From 1-14-0-10-45-29 sp041650255 (GTDB lineage: Archaea; Micrarchaeota; Micrarchaeia; Anstonellales; Anstonellaceae): a DNA stretch of 64,000 nt. A program made the position numbers and the translations under genes. Below, piece after piece: positions 18,199 to 27,245 of the stretch (the first letter of the stretch is position 1; every line of letters begins with the position of its first letter). Below the pieces are notes generated by a model, which was not told the DNA's origin, made no database searches, and worked only from the letters and a program-made list of their open reading frames with translations. The stretch is from positions 70,860 through 134,859 of the forward strand of contig JBAZLL010000003.1 of assembly GCA_041650255.1 (NCBI GenBank), in the 5' to 3' direction.

Positions 18199-18876
18199 TC
18201 ACATTCTCTTTACCAATTCAATCAGCTCTTGCGGCTTTTCAATTTCAAAATCCGCAACTGTGCCGTCATTCCCGTAATTATGCCCATACTTAGCAAAACA
18301 AGTTTTCATCCCTGCACTTTTCGCGCCCTTAATATCGCGGGACGGATTATCCCCAACCATCAAACAATCCGAGGGTTCAAGGGAAAGTTTTTTTGAAATG
18401 AACAAAAACGGTTCCACGCCCGGCTTGTAAATATTTGTGTCATGAAAAGTGCCAATCGCCTCAAAATATTTTTGCAAATTTACAAATTCCAATCTTTGGT
18501 GCGCCTGCTCCTTCGCCGCATCCGTAAGCACCGCAAGCCTATACTCCCCTCCCAACCCACAAAGCATTTGCTCCACCCCTTCATAAGGTCTTAGCATCTG
18601 CGATTTCTTTCTCAAATAAGCGGTAATCGCCGCATTTCTAATCCTCTCAAATTTCGGCTTTTCAAATTTGAACGGCTTTAGCAATTCGCTAAAAGTCAGC
18701 TGGTATTCAATCCCGTGCGTCTCGTATATTTTGAAAATAAGGTCCCGAACTCTCTTTTCATTCATCTCAAGACCGGCGCCAACCATCGCCCGCGCCGCCT
18801 CGTCCGCCGACTCCTGCTTAAACTCCCAAAAATTTACCAGAGTATTATCCAAATCAAAAATAATCGCCTTGACCAT
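18199..18876 (-). CDS. HAD-superfamily hydrolase
   Basis: Phosphatase of the haloacid dehalogenase superfamily, closest in layout to the YigB/YjjG-like subgroup with a helical cap. Motif I IIFDLDNTLVNF (nucleophile D8, acid-base D10), a four-helix C1 cap to about 95, motif II AVLTDAAKEQ (Thr), motif III in KPGVEPFLF (Lys) and motif IV LMVGDNPSRDIKGAKSAGM. Substrate unknown; relatives dephosphorylate small sugars, nucleotides or FMN. Start at ATG 18876 (MVKAIIFD) preferred to 18894 because the family begins directly at the first strand. Convergent with nrdJ; both ends meet in T-rich DNA. Confidence 0.88.
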   Translation of the reverse strand: MVKAIIFDLDNTLVNFWEFKQESADEAARAMVGAGLEMNEKRVRDLIFKIYETHGIEYQLTFSELLKPFKFEKPKFERIRNAAITAYLRKKSQMLRPYEGVEQMLCGLGGEYRLAVLTDAAKEQAHQRLEFVNLQKYFEAIGTFHDTNIYKPGVEPFLFISKKLSLEPSDCLMVGDNPSRDIKGAKSAGMKTCFAKYGHNYGNDGTVADFEIEKPQELIELVKRM

Positions 18877-18966
18877 AAGAAAACCAAAAAACATCCATTT
18901 GTGTTCAATTTCTGCCGCTTTCCTTCACGCAACTAAATTATAAAATACGGACACCCAGATTAACTC

Positions 18967-19737
18967 ATGCCTCGCTCAAATTTCAAGCTCCGTTCATGGG
19001 CTCAAGTCGTGGATATGCTCAAGGACTGCCAGCTTTTGCTTGAAGTCACCGACGCAAGGCGAATAACGCAAACCCGGGTTCCGAAAATGGAAAAGGGCTT
19101 TGACGACAAATTCATAATCGCCGCAACAAAAGCAGACATGCTCCCGACTTTTCCAAAAAATTCCAAACTGGGCAAAATCCCGCTTTTCTACTGCTCTTCA
19201 AGAACAAGAGAAGGAATTGACAATCTCAAAGATTATATCCTCAAATTCGCAAGAAAAAAGAAAAGAGGCATCGCAGATGTTCTAATATTCGGAATTCCAA
19301 ACGTTGGCAAGAGCTCCCTGATAAACGCGCTCACCGGCAGGCATGCAACAAAAACCGGCTTTCGCTCCGGAATAACTAGGGGCGTGCAATGGATTCACTT
19401 CGCGGAAAACGTCCGGCTTGTGGACGCACCCGGAGTTGTGGACCTCGCAACAATGCCCGAAGAGCTTGCCCTAAATTCCGCATACGATGTGCAGATGCTA
19501 AAAAATCCTATGCAGGTGGCGGAAAAAATATTGGGCGAATTTTTGTATCTAAAAGATGATTCCATCTTTACTCATTACAAAGTTTCAAAGTCGGAAGACA
19601 TTCAAGAACTTCTTTCAGACATCTCAAAACGCCGAGGCAAGCTCTCAAAAGGCGGCGAGCCCGATATAGATGAAGCCGCAAGAATATTGGTGCGCGATTG
19701 GCAGAAAGGAAAAATATTGCCAAAATCGCCAGAATAA
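18967..19737 (+). CDS. Circularly permuted GTPase, YlqF/RbgA-like
   Basis: GTPase of the YlqF/RbgA/Nog2 group, which helps assemble the large ribosomal subunit. The G motifs are permuted as in this family: G4 ATKADM (about 56-61) and G5 YCSSRTREG come first, then G1 GIPNVGKSSLINAL (about 110), G2 GITRGVQ and G3 LVDAPGV (about 151). The N-terminal FKLRSWAQVVDMLKDCQLLLEVTDAR is the usual lead-in. 256 residues; no C-terminal RNA-binding extension. TATA-like TTATAAAAT near 18937 puts transcription at the ATG (leaderless). Confidence 0.87.
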   Translation: MPRSNFKLRSWAQVVDMLKDCQLLLEVTDARRITQTRVPKMEKGFDDKFIIAATKADMLPTFPKNSKLGKIPLFYCSSRTREGIDNLKDYILKFARKKKRGIADVLIFGIPNVGKSSLINALTGRHATKTGFRSGITRGVQWIHFAENVRLVDAPGVVDLATMPEELALNSAYDVQMLKNPMQVAEKILGEFLYLKDDSIFTHYKVSKSEDIQELLSDISKRRGKLSKGGEPDIDEAARILVRDWQKGKILPKSPE

Positions 19738-19784
19738 AATCAAAATACGTTTTTGCAAACAGCTCTTCTCAACAAAAATTCTAT

Positions 19785-20216
19785 TTATCCGACTAACGCT
19801 CTTCTTGTTGCTTCTTCTTTTGAGAAAAGACTTTTTTTTATCATTTCATCCATTACGCTCTGCAAAACCATTTCTCTTCTCTGAAAAGTAGGCTCTTCAA
19901 CTCCATCCTCATAAATCAGGCGCACTTTGTATTTTTTTATAATAGTCTTTCTATCCGCTTCAAGCACATTTAATCTTTCATCATAACCGGAACCGTGCTC
20001 ACCAAAAGAAAAACTGTTTCTTATTCCAATTTCCTTGCGCTCTTTTTTTATAATCCTGATTTTCTTGTCAATTTCAGAAACTTTTATCGCGTCCCCCTCA
20101 CTCAAAATCAGCATATTGTATACAAATCCCTTAGCCCCAACCACCTCTCCTCCCTCATTTTTCATGCCCGATGGTTCCGCGCTAAGAATATAATAAAAAT
20201 TTCCTTCGTCCGCCAT
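19785..20216 (-). CDS. Hypothetical protein, 143 aa
   Basis: I do not recognise a family. The sequence starts MADEGNFYYILSAEPSG, has an alternating hydrophobic/charged central part (GDAIKVSEIDKKIRIIKKERKEIG), then VLEADRKTIIKKYKVRLIYEDG and a C-terminal helix-rich end ending in EEATRRALVG. It is soluble, Lys/Glu-rich, without Cys clusters. Base composition is like its neighbours. It is divergent from thyX with only 63 bases between starts; both promoters must lie there. Homologues, if any, would tell whether it is lineage specific. Confidence 0.6.
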   Translation of the reverse strand: MADEGNFYYILSAEPSGMKNEGGEVVGAKGFVYNMLILSEGDAIKVSEIDKKIRIIKKERKEIGIRNSFSFGEHGSGYDERLNVLEADRKTIIKKYKVRLIYEDGVEEPTFQRREMVLQSVMDEMIKKSLFSKEEATRRALVG

Positions 20217-20279
20217 ATTTTCTTAACTAACGCGAGCATCTTTATAATTGTTCAATTGCTTGTATTTGCGGGAGGTTTT

Positions 20280-21920
20280 ATGGACGAATTTAGCCAAGCT
20301 GAAGCAGAATTGCTCAAGCCCTATGTCACAAACACAAACAAAAATGTCTTTGGCTTAATCAACCTGCCCCAAGTTGTCTGCGGCGCTCTTTTCTCAAGAT
20401 ATTCCCGCTCTTCAAAAAGCGCAAGGCGCGTTCTTTTGGAAGAATTTATGCAGGACCCGCAAATGCATTTTGCGGAAATAGTCGGCAGTGCAAAAAATTC
20501 TCCAACCCAGCTCATTGCAACGAAAAAAGCGGAAGAATTTTACGACCGCGTTCTCGTCGGCTTCGGAGACGATTCCGTCGCCGAATTGGGCGGGGCTCAC
20601 ATCGCCTGCGAGCAAATATCCAATCTTGCCACAAAATTCACCCAAGATTCAAGAATAGGCATCTCCCCTCTTGAAAAAAGCACCCGCTATGTTTATTTTG
20701 ACAAAAAACAGGATGGAAAATATCTTTACTATTGTGGAAAAGAAATCACCGAGAGCGAAGTTGGAAAAATATACGAGAAAACCTGCGATTTGCTCTTTGA
20801 CACTTATGTTTCTCTCATGCAAAAAGTTTCTGAAAAACTTATGCAAAAATATCCAAGGGAAAAAGATGCATCCGAGCGTGCATATTCATCCGCAATTCGC
20901 GCCAAAACCTGCGACATTTTGCGCGGGCTTCTTCCGGCGGGAACGCTTACAAACTCCGGCTTTTACGGAAACGGGCGCTCGTTCGAATATCTCCTGACAA
21001 AAATGTATTCCTCCGATTTGCCCGAAGTGAAAAATCTTGCAACACAAATGCAGGAAGAGCTTTCTTTCTCAATTCCCTCTTTCGTAAAACGCGCGAATAA
21101 CAAATACGGAATCGCGACACAGCAATACTGGATTGACACTCGCACGCAAACAAAAAAATTAGTTGAAGATAAATTCTTGACTGCAAATTTGCCAAAAGAA
21201 AAAAACAGCACAGAAGAATCTACTCCCGAAGTACAACTAATTTATTTTGATGAGAATGCGCATGAAAAACTGTCTGCCGCAATTCTTTTTGAATTTGGAA
21301 TGGATTATGCGTCTGCAAAAAAGAAAGCATCCTCCCTTTCCAAAGGGCAACAACTTGAGCTTATCTCATCATACGTTGGAAAAAGAGGCAACCGCCGCCA
21401 AAAGCCCGGGCGTGCATTCGAGCATGTTTTCTATACATTTGCAATTTGCGCAAATTTTGGTCAGTTCAGGGATTTGCACAGGCATCGAATTCTCACTCAA
21501 ATGCGTCAGCCTCTTTCATGCGAAAACGGATACGATATGCCGCCAGAGCTTGTGCAAATGGGTCTTGATTTTGAATTTTCATCCGCAATGCAGGAAGCGA
21601 AAGCCTCTTACGAGCAAATAAATTCTGTCCTTGGGCCCGCGCTTGCCCAATATGTTGTGCCTATGGCTTACCGAATGAAATGGTATATGCACTTAAACCT
21701 GCGCGAGACATTCCATCTGATAGAGCTTCGTTCTGCGCCGCAGGGCCACACCGACTATCGCCGCGTGGTGATAAAAATGCTTGATGAAATGAAAGCGGTA
21801 CAGCCAGAGCTTGCCAATTTCATAATATTTGCAAACCGCGAGGATATTGCCCTTGAGCGCCTTGATGCGGAAAAAAGAATAGATGAGCGTCTAAAAAAAA
21901 TTGATGAAAAAAAATATTAG
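20280..21920 (+). CDS. thyX: Tandem-domain ThyX-like (FAD-dependent thymidylate synthase)
   Basis: ThyX makes dTMP from dUMP with methylenetetrahydrofolate, FAD and NADPH. The 546-residue protein is about twice the usual 220-300 and contains two ThyX-like halves. N-half: RYSRSSKSARRVLLEEF, GDDSVAELGGAHIACEQIS, SRIGISPLEKSTRYV, then RAKTCDILRGLLPAGTLTN. C-half (from about 315): GDDSV-like element absent, FRDLHRHRILTQMRQPLS, LRETFHLIELRSAPQGHTDYRRV. The classical RHRxxSxNxxSxR signature is not intact in either half: the first keeps only its S..EKSTRY end, the second its RHR beginning. Start ATG 20280 follows GGGAGG by 4 bases; the longer frame from 19995 runs antisense to the neighbour and is not used. 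Confidence 0.82.
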   Translation: MDEFSQAEAELLKPYVTNTNKNVFGLINLPQVVCGALFSRYSRSSKSARRVLLEEFMQDPQMHFAEIVGSAKNSPTQLIATKKAEEFYDRVLVGFGDDSVAELGGAHIACEQISNLATKFTQDSRIGISPLEKSTRYVYFDKKQDGKYLYYCGKEITESEVGKIYEKTCDLLFDTYVSLMQKVSEKLMQKYPREKDASERAYSSAIRAKTCDILRGLLPAGTLTNSGFYGNGRSFEYLLTKMYSSDLPEVKNLATQMQEELSFSIPSFVKRANNKYGIATQQYWIDTRTQTKKLVEDKFLTANLPKEKNSTEESTPEVQLIYFDENAHEKLSAAILFEFGMDYASAKKKASSLSKGQQLELISSYVGKRGNRRQKPGRAFEHVFYTFAICANFGQFRDLHRHRILTQMRQPLSCENGYDMPPELVQMGLDFEFSSAMQEAKASYEQINSVLGPALAQYVVPMAYRMKWYMHLNLRETFHLIELRSAPQGHTDYRRVVIKMLDEMKAVQPELANFIIFANREDIALERLDAEKRIDERLKKIDEKKY

Positions 21921-22017
21921 TTTGAAAATTGGCTGATAAAAATAAAAATTAGTTTGAAAAAAGTTTAGTTTGAAATTTGGCATTTGAAACTTTCATTTGC
22001 AACAATTCAAAACATTT

Positions 22018-22049
22018 GGGGAAAGAGTTATATGTGCAAAACTTTCCCC
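22018..22049. promoter_or_regulatory. Inverted repeat flanking the TATA region of the DsbA-like gene
   Basis: Perfect 8-bp arms GGGGAAAG (22018-22025) and CTTTCCCC (22042-22049) enclose GTTATATG, the probable TATA region, and lie just before the expected transcription start (about 22055). A dyad at this place is a plausible repressor operator. A Shine-Dalgarno GAGGTG follows at 22072. Confidence 0.4.
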
Positions 22050-22082
22050 TCTTTACAATCATCATATTAATGAGGTGTAAAA

Positions 22083-22946
22083 ATGGCAGAAACAACGACA
22101 GAAATCCATCATACGCATCCCGGCGAGAGCCACTCACACATGCATTCAGGTGCATGTGCAGATTCAGGCACCGGAATGTATGTATTGGCATTGGCAGTAA
22201 TCATCAGCACACTAATGCTTGCCGGTGCGATCTGGTTCTCCTTAAGCTCGCTCACAGCATCTGTGGACAGCCTCGGGGGCACAATTGCGGCAAAGCAGCT
22301 TAGCGTAACTGTTCCAAGCACGACAGACTCCGGCACGGGTACGGCAGTAAAAGAGACGACTCCAACTCCAAGTGGAGTGGTTGCCGCGCAACTCGGATCC
22401 AAAGTAACTATTGACACGACCGGCAGACCCACACGCGGCGCAAGCAATGCAAAAGTAAAAATAATCGAGTTCTCGGACTTTGAATGCCCATACTGTGAAC
22501 GCGGATATGGCAACATCGAGTCGGTACTCAAAGAGTTTAACGGAAGTGTGAGCGTAACATTCATGAACTACCCGCTCTCATTCCACCCCAATGCACAGAA
22601 GGCGGCAGAGGCGGCAGAGTGCGCGAACAAACAAGGCAAATTCTGGGAATATTACGACACCCTCTTTACAACAAGATTGCTTACTGTTAGCGACCTCAAA
22701 AAACACGCATCAGACCTCAAGCTTGACACAACTGCATTCAACACATGTCTGGACTCTGGCGAAATGACCAAAACCGTCACCGACCAAGCAACCCTTGGCT
22801 CATCGCTCGGCGTTTCCGGCACACCAAGCTTTTTCATCAATGGCAAATTGCTTGTAGGCGCCATTCCGGTGGACAACTATGCGGACAGCTCTGGGCAGAT
22901 GCACGAGGGCCTTAGCGCAATAATAACAAAGGAGCTTGCCTCCTAA
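22083..22946 (+). CDS. Membrane-anchored DsbA-like thiol oxidoreductase
   Basis: Thioredoxin-fold protein of the DsbA/BdbD type that should form or shuffle disulfides outside the membrane. A His-rich cytoplasmic N-terminus (HTHPGESHSHMHS), one TM helix at about 33-56 (YVLALAVIISTLMLAGAIWF) and a Ser/Thr/Pro stalk precede the catalytic domain: FSDFECPYCERG (CPYC active site at about 137-140), a helical insert, and the cis-proline loop SGTPSFFINGKLLVGA. Only N-x-S/T sites and few other Cys are present. The TM plus stalk are homologous to those of the next gene. Shine-Dalgarno GAGGTG 5-6 bases before ATG. It could serve the Cys-rich surface proteins in this window. Confidence 0.88.
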   Translation: MAETTTEIHHTHPGESHSHMHSGACADSGTGMYVLALAVIISTLMLAGAIWFSLSSLTASVDSLGGTIAAKQLSVTVPSTTDSGTGTAVKETTPTPSGVVAAQLGSKVTIDTTGRPTRGASNAKVKIIEFSDFECPYCERGYGNIESVLKEFNGSVSVTFMNYPLSFHPNAQKAAEAAECANKQGKFWEYYDTLFTTRLLTVSDLKKHASDLKLDTTAFNTCLDSGEMTKTVTDQATLGSSLGVSGTPSFFINGKLLVGAIPVDNYADSSGQMHEGLSAIITKELAS

Positions 22947-23047
22947 TTTTTTATTTTTTTATATTTTATTTTTCTTACTGATTTTTCCATATACTTATAA
23001 ATTTCGCATAATTATCTCTATATAATATTTTTTGAGGTGTTTTTCAA

Positions 23048-23689
23048 ATGGAATGCAAACAACAGCCATTGTACGTTTTCTCGCTTGTGCTTTTGGTATG
23101 CGCGGCAATTCTCTCGGGCGCAATCTGGTTTTCAATAAACTCGCTTTCATCATCCGTTTCTGCAGTGGAGCAGACAATTCTTGCGAAAAATTTTGCAATT
23201 AATGTAAATGGCTCTGTGCAGGGAAAAACAAACAACACTGTTGCACCGACCCCGACGCAACCCACTCCTTCACAGCCAACTCCGACTCCGACTGCAAAAA
23301 TAACCGATGTAAAAACAGTGGATGGCAACTTCAAGCAGACAACCGAAGCAGTATGCAAAAATGGTAGTGCGGTAATTGTTCGCATGTTCACAACCACTTG
23401 GTGCCCTCACTGTGTATGGGAAAAGCCCGTAATGAAGGCGGTAACAAGCACATTCGGCGACAAAGTGGATTTGAGAATCTATGATGTTGATGTGCAAGGT
23501 CAAACCCCTGCATCGGAAGAGGCAATTTGGGCAAAATACAATCCGGGCGGCTCAATTCCAACCCTTGTAATCGGCTGTAAATACTACAAGATTGGAAGCG
23601 GCGAATCAATCGGAGAAGATACAGAAAAAGCGGCAATCAGAAAAATAATCTGTGAAGAACTGGGAACGGACGCACCATCATTCTGCTAA
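23048..23689 (+). CDS. Membrane-anchored thioredoxin-like protein
   Basis: One N-terminal TM helix (about 9-32, ending GAIWFSINSL), a stalk with a Pro/Thr repeat (TPTQPTPSQPTPTPT), then a thioredoxin-fold domain: MFTTTWCPHCVWEKPVM with the CPHC redox pair at about 119-122, and the cis-proline loop GGSIPTLVIGCKYYKIG. The C-terminus carries extra Cys (IICEELGTDAPSFC). CPHC resembles glutaredoxin/DsbA-type motifs and suggests oxidase or isomerase activity, paired with the DsbA-like neighbour 101 bases upstream. It has its own TATA-like TTATAAAT near 22996 and a GAGGTG Shine-Dalgarno, so it is a separate transcript with a similar leader. Confidence 0.87.
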   Translation: MECKQQPLYVFSLVLLVCAAILSGAIWFSINSLSSSVSAVEQTILAKNFAINVNGSVQGKTNNTVAPTPTQPTPSQPTPTPTAKITDVKTVDGNFKQTTEAVCKNGSAVIVRMFTTTWCPHCVWEKPVMKAVTSTFGDKVDLRIYDVDVQGQTPASEEAIWAKYNPGGSIPTLVIGCKYYKIGSGESIGEDTEKAAIRKIICEELGTDAPSFC

Positions 23690-23900
23690 GTCCATACTCT
23701 CTTTCTTTCTTTTCTGTTTTTTTGTTTTTTACTTCTCTTTTTAATTTAGTTTTTCTCTCTTTCTTTCTTCTTTCCAACTTTTTTATTTTCGGCATTTTTA
23801 CGGGGTAATTTTGCATTTTCACCTTTTTTTCAATTCGGCGATAGCCTTTTATTCAACTCCCAATCCTATAACATCTTACAAACCATTAGTTGTGAGAATA

Positions 23901-26162
23901 ATGAAACTAATTATAGCTGAAAAGCCAAAAGTCGCACAAAAGATAGCCGATGCACTCTCCGACTCATCGGTGCAGAGAAAAAAAGGCAAAGGTCAGTCCT
24001 ATTATTTTGAATTTGAAAAAAACGGCGAAAACATAGCCGTCGCTCCGGCAGTCGGACATCTTTACTCATTGGAAGAGTCCAAAAAATCAAACACCTATCC
24101 CGTGTTTGATATAGAATGGCGACCTGCTTATGAAATTTCCAAGGATTCCGATTACACCAAAGGCTATGTGCAAACAATTGAAATGCTTGCAAAAGATGCG
24201 GACGAAATAATAATCGCCTGCGACTATGATGTGGAAGGCTCACTAATCGGATACAATGCAATGCGATATGCCGGGCACCGCGATGTTGGCACACGAATGA
24301 AATTTTCCTCCCTCACAAAAGAGGATTTGGTTAATGCCTACACGGAGCGCGGCGATTTGGATTTGGCAAACGCATTAGCCGGAGAATCCCGTCACATCCT
24401 TGATTGGTATTATGGTATTAATCTTTCAAGAGCGCTCATGAGCGCAGTTCGTTCAACCGGCAAATTTCAGGTAATGAGCATCGGGCGAGTGCAGGGTCCC
24501 GCGCTAAAACTTTTGGCGGAAAAAGAAAAGTCAATCAAGGCATTCATTCCAACTCCATACTGGGAACTCACATGCGAAATAGACAAAATCCGCTTCAAGC
24601 ACGAAAAGCAAAAGTTCACCGATCAAAACGAGGCAAAAACAACATTTGAACTCTCAAAAAATCCCCCTCAAAAAATTACTGAAATAACAAAAAAGCCATT
24701 TATCCAAAAGCCAAATCCTCCGTTTGATTTGACCTCTTTGCAGGTGGAAGCTTACAAGCAATTCAAATTTCCCCCGCAACAAACTCAGGCAATCGCCCAA
24801 ACTTTGTATGAAAATTCAATGATTTCCTACCCAAGAACCTCGTCTCAAAAATTGCCTGCAAAATTGGGTCTTGACAAAATAATTCTAATCCTTTCAAAAC
24901 AGGCGGCGTATGCCCCCCTTTGCCAAAAGCTGATTCACAAAAAACTTTTCACGCCCTTTGAAGGCAAAAAAGAGGACCCCGCCCATCCGGCAATCCATCC
25001 GACCGGCCAGCACGCGGCGGTAGGCGCAAGAGAGCAAAAGGTATATGATTTAATCGTAAAAAGATTTCTTTCATGCTTTGCGCCCGATGCAACCCGCGAA
25101 TCCCAAAAAGTTGTAGCCCTTTGCGGAACTCAAAATTACACAACAAACGGCGCAAGAACAATTGAGAATGGCTGGTTTGAATTTTATGCTCCATATCTGA
25201 AGCTTGAAGAGGTCACTCTTCCAGCATGGACTCTGGGGCAAGCGGTAAATGCAACCGACTTTAAAATGGAGGAGAAAATGACCCAGCCTCCAAAGAGATT
25301 TACTCCAGCTTCAATTATCTCCGAGCTTGAAGACAGAAATTTGGGCACAAAAGCGACCCGCGCAACTATAATTGAAACCCTCTTCAAACGAGGCTATTTG
25401 ACCGGCACAAAATCAATTGAAGTATCCTCATTTGGTCTCTCTGTTGCAAATGTAATGGACAAATACGCACCCGAAATAATGGATGAGGAACTCACTCGCG
25501 AAATAGAAAAGGAAATGGAAGCAATTCAAGAAGATCCGATTCATGCCAAAAACGTAGTTGAAAACGGCAAAAAAATCCTGACAAAAACGCTTGAAAAATA
25601 CAAGCCCCACGAAAAAGACGTTGGAAAAGAACTTACCGGCGGATTGGCTGATGCACGCGCGGAAGCCTCGCAACTCGGTCCATGCCCGACTTGCAAAACC
25701 GGCACATTGAGAAAAATCCTCTCAAGAAACAAAAAATGGTTTGCAGGCTGTTCAGGTTACCCAAACTGTACCCAAACTTATCCATTGCCCCAGATGGGAT
25801 TGATTGAATCAACCGGCAAGGCTTGTGAACATGATGGCAGTCCCATCATAAAAGTAATAAGAAAAGGCAAGCGCCCATTTGAAATGTGCGTCGCAGTCGG
25901 TTGCCCCTCAAAAGCAAGCTGGGGTGCTTACAAAAAGCCGTTGCAGGCGGCAAAACCCGAATCGGCCGCAACAAAATCCGCAACTGCCACAACTGCAAAA
26001 TCTGCCCCTACCGCAACCGCGAGCCTTGCAACCACTTCAAAATCCGCCTCTAATACTGCTACAAATTCCACTACAACTTCAAAATCAAAATCTGGTGCAG
26101 TTGCAAAAACCCCTTCCGCAAAAAAGCCGAGAAAAACTTCTTCAAAAAAGAAAGTTGAATAA
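23901..26162 (+). CDS. topA: DNA topoisomerase I (type IA)
   Basis: Relaxes negatively supercoiled DNA by a tyrosine-linked single-strand break. TOPRIM: MKLIIAEKPKVAQKIADAL (catalytic Glu7) and IIACDYDVEGSLIGY (D-x-D-x-E). The catalytic Tyr is in SMISYPRTSSQKLP at about 311, and ELEDRNLGTKATRATIIETL follows at about 474. C-terminal zinc modules: CPTCKTGTLRKILSRNKKW..C and CEHDGSPIIKVIRKGKRPFE.C. The last 75 residues are a low-complexity Ala/Thr/Ser/Lys tail ending KKPRKTSSKKKVE, probably extra DNA contact. ATG 23901 starts at the conserved Toprim strand; the frame open from 23811 is not needed. Its stop is one base from the convergent CNNM stop. Confidence 0.92.
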   Translation: MKLIIAEKPKVAQKIADALSDSSVQRKKGKGQSYYFEFEKNGENIAVAPAVGHLYSLEESKKSNTYPVFDIEWRPAYEISKDSDYTKGYVQTIEMLAKDADEIIIACDYDVEGSLIGYNAMRYAGHRDVGTRMKFSSLTKEDLVNAYTERGDLDLANALAGESRHILDWYYGINLSRALMSAVRSTGKFQVMSIGRVQGPALKLLAEKEKSIKAFIPTPYWELTCEIDKIRFKHEKQKFTDQNEAKTTFELSKNPPQKITEITKKPFIQKPNPPFDLTSLQVEAYKQFKFPPQQTQAIAQTLYENSMISYPRTSSQKLPAKLGLDKIILILSKQAAYAPLCQKLIHKKLFTPFEGKKEDPAHPAIHPTGQHAAVGAREQKVYDLIVKRFLSCFAPDATRESQKVVALCGTQNYTTNGARTIENGWFEFYAPYLKLEEVTLPAWTLGQAVNATDFKMEEKMTQPPKRFTPASIISELEDRNLGTKATRATIIETLFKRGYLTGTKSIEVSSFGLSVANVMDKYAPEIMDEELTREIEKEMEAIQEDPIHAKNVVENGKKILTKTLEKYKPHEKDVGKELTGGLADARAEASQLGPCPTCKTGTLRKILSRNKKWFAGCSGYPNCTQTYPLPQMGLIESTGKACEHDGSPIIKVIRKGKRPFEMCVAVGCPSKASWGAYKKPLQAAKPESAATKSATATTAKSAPTATASLATTSKSASNTATNSTTTSKSKSGAVAKTPSAKKPRKTSSKKKVE

Positions 26163-26163
26163 T

Positions 26164-27135
26164 TTATTGTATCTCGCCGACCAATTCCTCAAGCAAATCC
26201 TCAATCGTGACAATCCCAATCATTTTTTGGCTTGAATCTGCGACAACCGATATATCCTTGCCGGCCTTTTGCATTCTCTCAAACACATTATGAATCCTTT
26301 CTTTTGGTCCAAACACCAACGGTTTTTGAGCTATATGCACACAATCTGTTTTTGGATCTGTCATCATTGCCATCGCAATTTCGCGTAAATTTACAAATCC
26401 AATCGCCCGTCCCTGCTCATTCACAATAGGAAATCTGGAATGTTTGTTTTTTGCTGCAATTTCAAATGCACTCCAAACCGGAGTACCCGCATTTATCATT
26501 GCTACATATGAAACTGGGGTCATTACTGCTTCAACAGGTTTTTTATCAAACTCAAGTACATTTGCAATCATCTTCTCTTCCTTTTCAGTAATGCTCTTGT
26601 GCTTTGCACCCAATCTCACGGCAGTCCGAACTTCCTCTTCACTAAACTTCTCAATTCCGGTTGCCGTGGAATAAATACCTGGCACAAGCCGATTCACCGC
26701 CTCAAAAACAAGCACAAGCGGAGTAAACACCCAGCAAAATACCTCAATTGCCGGAGCAACCGCCAGTATAAATTTGTCTCCATAAGTGGTCGCGGCGCTC
26801 TTTGGCATTATGTCTCCAAAAGCAATTAGCAAAAAGCTCATCATCGCAACCGCCGCGCCTATGCCCGCTTCCGAGCCAAGTAAAGTTATCGCCATAGAAG
26901 TTGCAAATACGGATGCCGCAACCGATGCGATATTATTTCCAATAAGTAGTGCAATTATCACTCTTCTTCGGTTCTGTTTAAGCCGTTGCAGACTCTCGGC
27001 ACCATTTGCTTTCTTCTCAATCATTGTGTGCATGCGAATATTGCTAATTGAGAGAAAGGACACTTCTGCCGCCGCAAAAAATGCAGCAATCGCAATAAAG
27101 AGTAAAATTCCCATAAATTCATATATCGCCTGCAT
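26164..27135 (-). CDS. CNNM/CorC-family membrane protein with CBS domains
   Basis: Hemolysin C/CorC/CNNM family; relatives transport or regulate Mg2+ (and possibly other divalent cations). The N-terminal DUF21/CNNM TM domain (about 1-175) shows FFAAAEVSFLSISNIR, ALLIGNNIASVAASVFAT, LLIAFGDIMPKSAATTYGDK, with three to four helices, followed by a cytoplasmic linker VRLGAKHKSITEKEEKMIANVLEFDKKPVEAVMTP and a CBS pair (about 215-323; HSRFPIVNEQGRAIGFVNL, ISVVADSSQKMIGIVTIEDL). It lacks the extra C-terminal CorC_HlyC domain, so at 323 residues it is short. Divergent from purH. Confidence 0.88.
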   Translation of the reverse strand: MQAIYEFMGILLFIAIAAFFAAAEVSFLSISNIRMHTMIEKKANGAESLQRLKQNRRRVIIALLIGNNIASVAASVFATSMAITLLGSEAGIGAAVAMMSFLLIAFGDIMPKSAATTYGDKFILAVAPAIEVFCWVFTPLVLVFEAVNRLVPGIYSTATGIEKFSEEEVRTAVRLGAKHKSITEKEEKMIANVLEFDKKPVEAVMTPVSYVAMINAGTPVWSAFEIAAKNKHSRFPIVNEQGRAIGFVNLREIAMAMMTDPKTDCVHIAQKPLVFGPKERIHNVFERMQKAGKDISVVADSSQKMIGIVTIEDLLEELVGEIQ

Positions 27136-27245
27136 GTTCCTATTCTAATCTCTTTGTTTATAACGTTTTTTGAAAATGCACGTTTTAATGCATATTTCCC
27201 GCCTAAGGCACGTGTTTTTATAAATTCCATCCGCACAATATTATT

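Noticed and set aside
19995..20279. N-terminal extension of ThyX
   Set aside because: It runs antisense through the divergent 143-residue gene; the ribosome binding site GGGAGG sits before ATG 20280.
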